Of a DNA stretch of 22,500 nt, positions 17,467 through 22,500 are shown one piece after another. The notes beneath the pieces were generated by a model that searched no databases, was not told the DNA's origin, and was given only the letters and a program-made list of their open reading frames with translations. Origin of the DNA: Mesostigma viride (Eukaryota > Streptophyta > Mesostigmatophyceae > Mesostigmatales > Mesostigmataceae); the NCBI GenBank assembly GCA_009746045.1, contig RPFO01002089.1:12501-35000 (forward strand). The letters are read 5' to 3'. Position numbers and translations under genes: made by a program. Numbering within the stretch: the first letter of the stretch is position 1; the number at the start of each line of letters is the position of its first letter.

Positions 17467-18817
17467 TTTCCCGCTGGTGAAGGTATCCTAGAGAATAATT
17501 ACAAAAGGTCTTTAAACTCCCATGCTTCGCTGGTTGACGCCCTGAATACACGCTACCGTAGTACCGTAACCAAGCCCACGCGAAGGAGTTTGCTGACCAA
17601 CACGTCAGTTGCACCAAACGGCACCTTTAGCAAAGCGAGAACTCTCCTACTGATGGCCTGCCGAGAAATGGGCGCTTGCTGCTTTCTATCCGCCATGCTT
17701 ATCGTCCGGTCAGCCCGAAGCCATTTGCGAGGAAATCATGCATATACAGATAGCACCAGCGCATGATGTGCGCTCCAAAACGGTTTCATATCGACCAACT
17801 AAACTAGCCAAGAGATTGCAAGTTACGGGGGAAGTCAGGAAAATATGCGTATTGCTTGCTGGATTGTTAGCGCAGAGACGAATGTGGGCAGCTCGGTTTT
17901 CACAATGCAACTAAGCATAATATGTGCACGGAACACGAATAGAATCATCGCTCATTATCCTTAGTTGTATTAGATATGTGCCTCGGGAAAAAAATACACA
18001 ATGATTTGCTCGCCGCTGATCTATGATAATACATACAGCAGCCCGCTCGCTCGTCACTAATGAGTCATGACCCTCTTCATCGAGTCTTGCCAGTTGCCAC
18101 GTGGGAGCTCGGATGCGGTGCTCGGGTCCTGAGTCCCGAGTCCCGAGTCCCGAGTCCTGGCTCCTGATCAATGATTATGCTGTGCCGTAATTTCTCGTGA
18201 TCAGTTGATCACAGTTCACATGCATGGCCTATTCACCATATGGGACCTACCTATTGCACCTACCTACTCGTAAGCCTGACGCCCTGACCTCAGAGCAAGC
18301 GGATGAAATCGGTAATACGCATTTCGCAAATAATAAAATAATGTGTAGTGTGCAGATGATATTCCTGAAGGCCGTAATTGCCTGCTTAGGTAACCAGTAA
18401 CCATCTTTGTGCTGCTGTGCCCGGTGCTGTTTTGTATGTTCGATAACCCGGGGTCCCGCTGTATTGACTAACGCCAGAGGCTTCGCTGTCACCCACGTTG
18501 CTGCTGCGGTCACATTGGAATACAACCGGCCTTGTGCTGCCGAGCGAGGAGACACTGAAGCTTTTGCTTCGTGATTGCTGGCGTGGCCGTTGAACGTAAC
18601 CAAGAAAATTTTCATTAAGGTAACCAGGCCTCTTTGGGCGATTCGTCGCATATTCTTTGTCCCCAGAAACACCATTGTGGATGGACTCCGTGGCATTATC
18701 TTTCTCAGTATCGTTGCTGGGTCGTGGCGAATTGCCGGGATCTGATGCCAATTTTGCAAACAAACTGGTTGCTTTTGCATGCTATTTCCAGGGCTTACTT
18801 TTGCTTGTCGAGCGAGG
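17467..18817. other. Divergent intergenic region without a recognised gene
   Basis: It should hold the promoters of the aspartyl-protease-like gene (minus) and the TRIQK-like gene (plus). Two overlapping minus-strand open frames at 18247-18780 and 18386-18763 are not recognisable; the latter is Ser/Arg/Gly-rich (RPRQQSRSKSFSVSSLGS). A 7-bp GAGTCCC repeat (four units) lies at about 18130-18158. Upstream ATGs at 18657 and 18681 open a different frame that overlaps the TRIQK-like start. Confidence 0.45.
18130..18158. repeat. GAGTCCC heptamer array
   Basis: Four consecutive GAGTCCC/GAGTCCT units. Confidence 0.8.
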
Positions 18818-21392
18818 ATGGGGAAGAAAGGTCAGTATCGGCCCTTGTTTTTTGTTGATTTTTTTTGCGGGTCAGCGGGTGCAATTCAGGGTGCGACCAA
18901 CCTCTGCTTTTCGCTGACGAGGACACTGGTGTCTCTGTTCTGTTACGGCCCGGATTGTGGGAAATGGAAGTTGTCAGGGACTCAGTGCTCTTCTTTGTGT
19001 GTGTGGGCAGGAAATGTAGTAATAACAAGGTAATAATGCCATATTGCTATCATGTTGCTATATGGACAAGTTGCAGAAGACGTAGTGGATGGATGACGCA
19101 CTGCGTTTAGTGTGCGTCTTCGTATCATCTCTTGGCGTTTACAGGGTATTGCTGTATGTAATGGCAACCTAGGTTATGGGTGTCGCTATTTTTGCTGCAC
19201 ATGGACCCTAGAGATGGACATGCAATATGGGAGGCTATTGCTCTGGCGGAGAATTTCATAGTGTTGTTCATCCCGTACAGTCATTCACCCCTTAAGTTGG
19301 GTTGACCCCTCGAAAGCCTTGAACCCAACTTAAGGCGTGAATGATTACTCCACAACAGTACCAATGTGGCACCTTGCCCATGATACTGGAACTGCATGGT
19401 TTTATAATACTAAGCCAGTAAGATCTTGTACCGTCTTGTCTTGATAGCCACTTGCCTAATGCTGTGAGCTGGTAACAACATTTTCTTTAAAATGCTGCAC
19501 GAAATGGTGACGAAACCTGAGAGGAAAATTAGGCATAACTGCCAGGAAGACCACGCGTTGACTTTAAATGACAATCGAAGATAATGTCCGCAGAGGACTA
19601 GTGTTAGTTGGACAGGCTTTACCTTAGATACTGTCAGACCTAACGTGTCAGCACTACCGGAAAGGCGTCCATCCTGGGGAAAGGATGCAGTGGTGGAGGC
19701 TGCTCTGGGTTTGTAGTCTTGGCGGAGGCCCTTAACCCTCACTCTTTGGCCTCACTTGCCAGTATAGTTACAGACACGGCTTAGGGCTCAGGGGTAGGGG
19801 TTTAGGGTGTAGACAAGTGCTCCGATGCTCTAAAGAATGTTTGGTGCACAGAGGATGTTTAGCCTGTACAGTTGCCGACCGGGACTTCACATGTGGAGAC
19901 GCTTGCTTAGTTACTACAGCGTCTGTCCCTATATGTACACCATGCGTCGCATCTCCTCTGCTATTTCCAGGATCCCCTGTTTTTCAACAGACTACGTGTG
20001 GTGGGGAGGAGGTGTAGACTTTGGTGTTTGCATGTGCGGTTAAGTTTGGAACAGACGATCTGTCCTCCGCTCTTTTCACTCATCAATTCCTCGCCAGTAT
20101 TTGATGTACCTTGTCTTTCAGTTGCTGTGCTGCGCTGAAGTATTCGATGTACCTTGTCGTTCAATTGCTGTGCTGCGCTTAAGTATTCGATGTACCTTGT
20201 CTTTCAGTTGCTGTGCTGTGCTTAAGTATTCGATGTACCTTGTCTTTCAGTTGCTGTGCTGCGCTTAAGTATTTGATGTGCCTTTTCTTTCAGTTGCTGT
20301 GCTGCGCTCAAGTATTTGATGTGCCTTGTCTTTCAGTTGCTGTGCTGCGCTTAAGTATTTGATGTACCTTTTCTTTCAGTTGCTGTGTTGCGCTCAAGTA
20401 TTTGATGTACCTTGTCTTTCAGTTGCTGTGCTGCGCTTAAGTATTTGATGTACCTTGTCTTTTAGTTGCTGTGCTGCGCTTAAGTATTTGATGTGCCTTT
20501 TCTTTCAGTTGCTGTGCTGCGCTTAAGTATTTGATGTGCCTTTTCTTTCAGTTGCTGTGCTGCGCTTAAGTATTTGATGTGCCTTTTCTTTCAGTTGCTG
20601 TGCTGCGCTTAAGTATTTGATGTGCCTTTTCTTTCAGTTGCTGTGCTGCAATTAACATTTTCTGGTCGCGCGTGTCCCACACTAATTGGATGTGATGGTT
20701 AGTGACCTGTTCCTGGTCGCGCGTGTCCCACACTAATTGGATGTGATGGTTATTGGCCTGTTCCTGGTCGCGCGTGTCCCACACTACTTGGATGTGAGGG
20801 TTAGTGACCTGTTTATGGTCGCGCGTGTCCCGCACTAATTGGATGTGAGGGTTAGTAACACGTAGCATTCCAAATGGGAGATGCAGCGCCTACTTGTTAG
20901 GTCGATGTCTTCTCTTTTGATGGAAAAGCCAACCCATTTTTAGCCGGGGTTTGCTAATGGTTTGCACATCAACAATCATGTCATTACAGTCATTGTTATT
21001 TTCATGGTGGTCTTTGTCACCAGCTCTACGCTGAAGGTGGGGAGTTGTGGAAGTGGTTGCGAGCAAAGTACTATCACCGCTGTGATGGGGGGCAGGGTGC
21101 ATGTTTCCATCATTTGAGTGATCCATTGGTCGGAAAACTGGCGTCAAACGTTTCTTGTGATTTTGCAGATGTCAGAGGCATAACACCGATTGACGAGCAC
21201 CGGAAATCAATGGGACGGCGCGAAGATTTTGCCTACACTCAAAAAAGGAAGCGTGTTTCCCAGCAGCAAGCTAAACTTGCTGGTAAAGGGATTGGCATTG
21301 GGACTTACGCATTGGTAGCTCTTTGCCTCGCTGTGCTGGCATTTATCGTCTTTATAATTGTGCATACAACCCAGCAGCAAAGCACGTCCTAA
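18818..21392 (+). CDS. TRIQK-like small tail-anchored membrane protein, two exons
   Basis: Exon 1 codes only ATGGGGAAGAAAG (18818-18830, donor GTCAGTAT). Exon 2 is 21169-21392 after acceptor TGTGATTTTGCAG. Phase 1 joins exactly. The 78-residue product begins MGKKDVRGITPIDEHRKSMG, followed by RREDFAYTQKRKRVSQQQ, and ends in one hydrophobic segment (about 50-71: IGIGTYALVALCLAVLAF and onward) plus a short QQQSTS tail. Human TRIQK begins MGRKDAATIKLPVDQYRK and has the same build: MG.KD, P.D..RK..G, a basic stretch, and a C-terminal membrane anchor in the ER. The algal protein keeps the Lys/Arg of the QxxK/R motifs but not the Gln. A basic stretch before the anchor predicts a cytosolic N-terminus. 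The family's function is poorly known. The start is decided by phase: upstream ATGs lead into a TAA. Confidence 0.65.
19281..19344. repeat. Hairpin, 23-bp stem with one mismatch
   Basis: Arms 19281-19303 and 19322-19344 (core CTTAAGTTGGGTT / AACCCAACTTAAG) with an 18-base loop. A single mismatch breaks the stem. Confidence 0.9.
20096..20650. repeat. 43-bp tandem array, about 13 units
   Basis: Each unit contains GATGTACCTTGTCTTTCAG, TTGCTGTGCTGCGC and TTAAGTATT with few substitutions. Every unit therefore carries a CTTTCAG/TTG stretch resembling a 3' splice site on the plus strand, inside an intron of a plus-strand gene. Confidence 0.95.
20664..20860. repeat. 51-bp tandem array, four units
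   Basis: Units start at 20664, 20715, 20766 and 20817 with GGTCGCGCGTGTCCCACACT, then AATTGGATGTGATGGTTAGT. Because 51 is divisible by three, the minus strand is open throughout as a 17-residue repeat (HIQLVWDTRDQEQVTNH); nothing else suggests translation. Confidence 0.95.
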
Positions 21393-21631
21393 CAAGTAAT
21401 TAGTAAATAAATAAGCACGTGACTGCGTCACGTTGGTGCCAATCCATAAGCACGTGACTGCGTTACGAGGGCCGGGGCCAATACAGGGTAAAGGAACCTT
21501 CAACCTTTATTCACAACGAGAAGGAAGGGAGGGCGCCCTAGCTTCTCTCACTGCCACAAATGGGCAGGCCACAGAATGGTCTCTACGCAGCATAACGCCG
21601 GGGCACAACATTGTGGGTACAATACAACCAT
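21393..21631. other. Region after the TRIQK-like gene, with LINE A tail scraps
   Basis: Two copies of TAAGCACGTGACTGCGTCACG-type sequence at about 21412 and 21447 are the family A dyad motif in minus orientation, 35 bp apart. The remainder up to 21631 is unique and without a gene; it may include the 3' untranslated region of the TRIQK-like gene. Confidence 0.5.
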
Positions 21632-21777
21632 GAAATCAAATTAAATTAAATTATAACATGTCTCCGTTGGGAGATCATGTAGCACATATTCGTTGCTGGA
21701 TGGATGGAGGTGGGCGAAGCCGCGTAATCGAACGAACCTAACTCTTAGCTATCTAGTCTAGAAAAATCCTAACTACA

Positions 21778-22118
21778 CTATTCAGCAAAATGCCCTTTCC
21801 GCTTGGGGGGAGGGGGCTTGCCCACAGGTGCTGGCGCGTGAGCCTGGACAATCTTCTGCCACCGCTTCTTGTTCTGCATGGCAGTCCAAAGAAGAGAGAG
21901 GGAGTGAATGCCGTGTTCAAACTGAGCTGGGACCACTAGGTCGGCCAGCAACATCTGGATGTAGTTCATGGCAGGCTTACCTATGTTTTCTAGGAATGTC
22001 CTTGGGGCCGGCCCAGGTCAGGATGTGCCGCCCTGGTAGGCCAAGCCGCTTGGGGCCGGCCAGACCAAGGGCGGTGTCGACCTGACTGATGCGAGCAAGA
22101 TGTCCTACAAATCATATC
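21778..22118 (-). pseudogene. Family B LINE C-terminal module
   Basis: Two frames are needed: GHLARISQVDTALGLAGPK and PGRHILTWAGPKDIPRKHR in one, then an open 63-codon stretch ending at 21778 (LLADLVVPAQFEHGIHSLSL, MQNKKRWQKIVQ, PAPVGKPPPPKRKGHFAE). The last 42 codons are preserved in the copy at 14120-14248, with few amino-acid changes. Confidence 0.7.
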
Positions 22119-22499
22119 CTAACGCTGCCTAATCTCGTCCCAAATGCGAGGCATGCCCTGACACAAAGACTCTAATGACCTATGCTTGGAAAACCCTACA
22201 TTCAGGACCTGTCGGAGAATCCTGTAAACTGTGCCGTCTAGCTTAGCCGCTAGTGTGTCCGTGAGTGTCCATGCCTCGGCGCCATACGTCAGCACCGTGA
22301 GGACGAAGACCTTGAAGAGCATGCGCTTGCGGTGCTCGCCCAGGCCCTTCGAGCGCCAGTAGGTGTTGAGTGAACGGAGCCGGGCCCAGGCTATAGGCCG
22401 ATGCGGATGTCCACATCGTCGGCGGATGTCGAGTCGGGGCTCGAGCATGCTCCCTAACAGTTTGAAGCGATCACGAAACGGGACCTCCGTCCCGTCGAG
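22119..22499 (-). pseudogene. Family B LINE, C-terminal end of reverse transcriptase
   Basis: From the window edge the frame reads LDGTEVPFRDRFKLLGSMLE, then after disturbed sequence near 22395 WARLRSLNTYWRSKGLG, KVFVLTVLTYGAEAWTLTDT, LAAKLDGTVYRILRQVLNVG. This aligns with the family A segment ILTYGAETWTLMQELEQRLD and its LRKALNIPFG. The YADD-bearing part lies outside the window. Confidence 0.8.
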
Positions 22500-22500
22500 C

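Larger units (their letters stand above)
18831..21168 (+). other. 2.3-kb intron of the TRIQK-like gene
   Basis: GT-AG intron packed with repeats: a hairpin at 19281-19344, a 43-bp array at 20096-20650 and a 51-bp array at 20664-20860. Open frames inside it (for example on the minus strand at 19410-19742) have no recognisable content. Between 19345 and 20095 I see nothing assignable except one telomere-like GGGTTTAGGGTG near 19798. Confidence 0.6.
21632..22500 (-). mobile_element. Family B LINE, 3' portion, continues beyond the window
   Basis: Minus-strand element whose 3' tail (TTATAATTTAATTTAATTT) is at about 21632-21656. Upstream are a 3' untranslated region (to 21777), a C-terminal open frame (21778-21969), a PGRHILTW/GHLAR segment (about 22000-22115) and the end of the reverse transcriptase (22119-22500). 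Frames change several times, so the copy is inactive. Confidence 0.85.

Noticed and set aside
18247-18780. Overlapping minus-strand open frames of 177 and 125 codons
   Set aside because: Two frames compete over the same bases, neither has motifs, and no splice or start context favours one.
18657-18917. Plus-strand open frame beginning at ATG 18657 or 18681 as the first exon of the small membrane protein gene
   Set aside because: Spliced at the GTCAGT donor this frame is phase 0 and runs into TAA after four codons of exon 2; the ATG at 18818 is in phase 1 and continues.
19785-19815. Telomere-like sequence (GGGTTTAGGGTG)
   Set aside because: Only one clear repeat unit in mixed sequence; not an array and not at an end.
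20096-20860. CRISPR array
   Set aside because: Units are contiguous tandem repeats without unique spacers, in a eukaryotic intron, with no cas genes.
21715-21740. Pol III B-box-like GTTCGATTACG in the LINE B 3' region
   Set aside because: It does not fit GWTCRANNC at the last base and no A box or tRNA fold is seen; present in both B copies simply because they are copies.

Overview
The window looks like nuclear DNA of a green alga (Chlorophyta). Coding stretches are GC-rich, genes carry spliceosomal introns with GTGAGY-type donors and YAG acceptors, one gene is a chlorophyte/plant-type bestrophin with a transit-peptide-like N-terminus, and non-LTR retrotransposon debris and minisatellites fill the gaps. 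Nothing bacterial (operons, Shine-Dalgarno sites) or organellar is seen. I cannot name the species. The TGTAA polyadenylation signal of Chlorophyceae is not evident after the gene ends, so the class is open.

Layout. (1) 86-7460, minus strand: a bestrophin-like anion channel gene, 3'-truncated by the window edge. I assembled it from six exons whose phases all agree (7000-7460, 6490-6660, 6063-6215, 2296-2416, 940-1011, 86-281). One intron is GC-AG. The largest intron (3.6 kb) holds a complete 2.44-kb DNA transposon with terminal inverted repeats and TTAA target duplications. (2) 8635-8958, plus: an intronless SUMO-like protein ending in Gly-Gly plus seven residues. (3) 9006-9930: unidentified coding-like fragments on both strands. 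(4) 10336-14510: a graveyard of non-LTR elements. A 5'-truncated, frameshifted LINE (family A, endonuclease plus reverse transcriptase) lies on the minus strand, facing a second family A 3' end. A fragment of the same transposon as in (1) sits between the two tails. Solo 3' ends of families A and B follow at 14060-14510. (5) 14878-17466, minus: an 862-codon uninterrupted gene for an aspartyl-protease-like protein whose expected DTG motif reads DPS. (6) 18818-21392, plus: a two-exon gene for a 78-residue tail-anchored protein resembling the animal TRIQK family. Its 2.3-kb intron is packed with 43-bp and 51-bp tandem repeats and a 23-bp-stem hairpin. (7) 21393-22500: family A tail scraps, then the 3' part of a family B LINE (minus) running off the window.

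The host genes look functionally unrelated: a chloroplast-type anion channel, a protein modifier, a degenerate protease-like protein and a small membrane protein. The points of most interest are the TRIQK-like gene, the E2F-like palindromes inside the TTAA transposon, the conserved C-terminal module and tails of the two LINE families, and the repeats whose units resemble splice sites.
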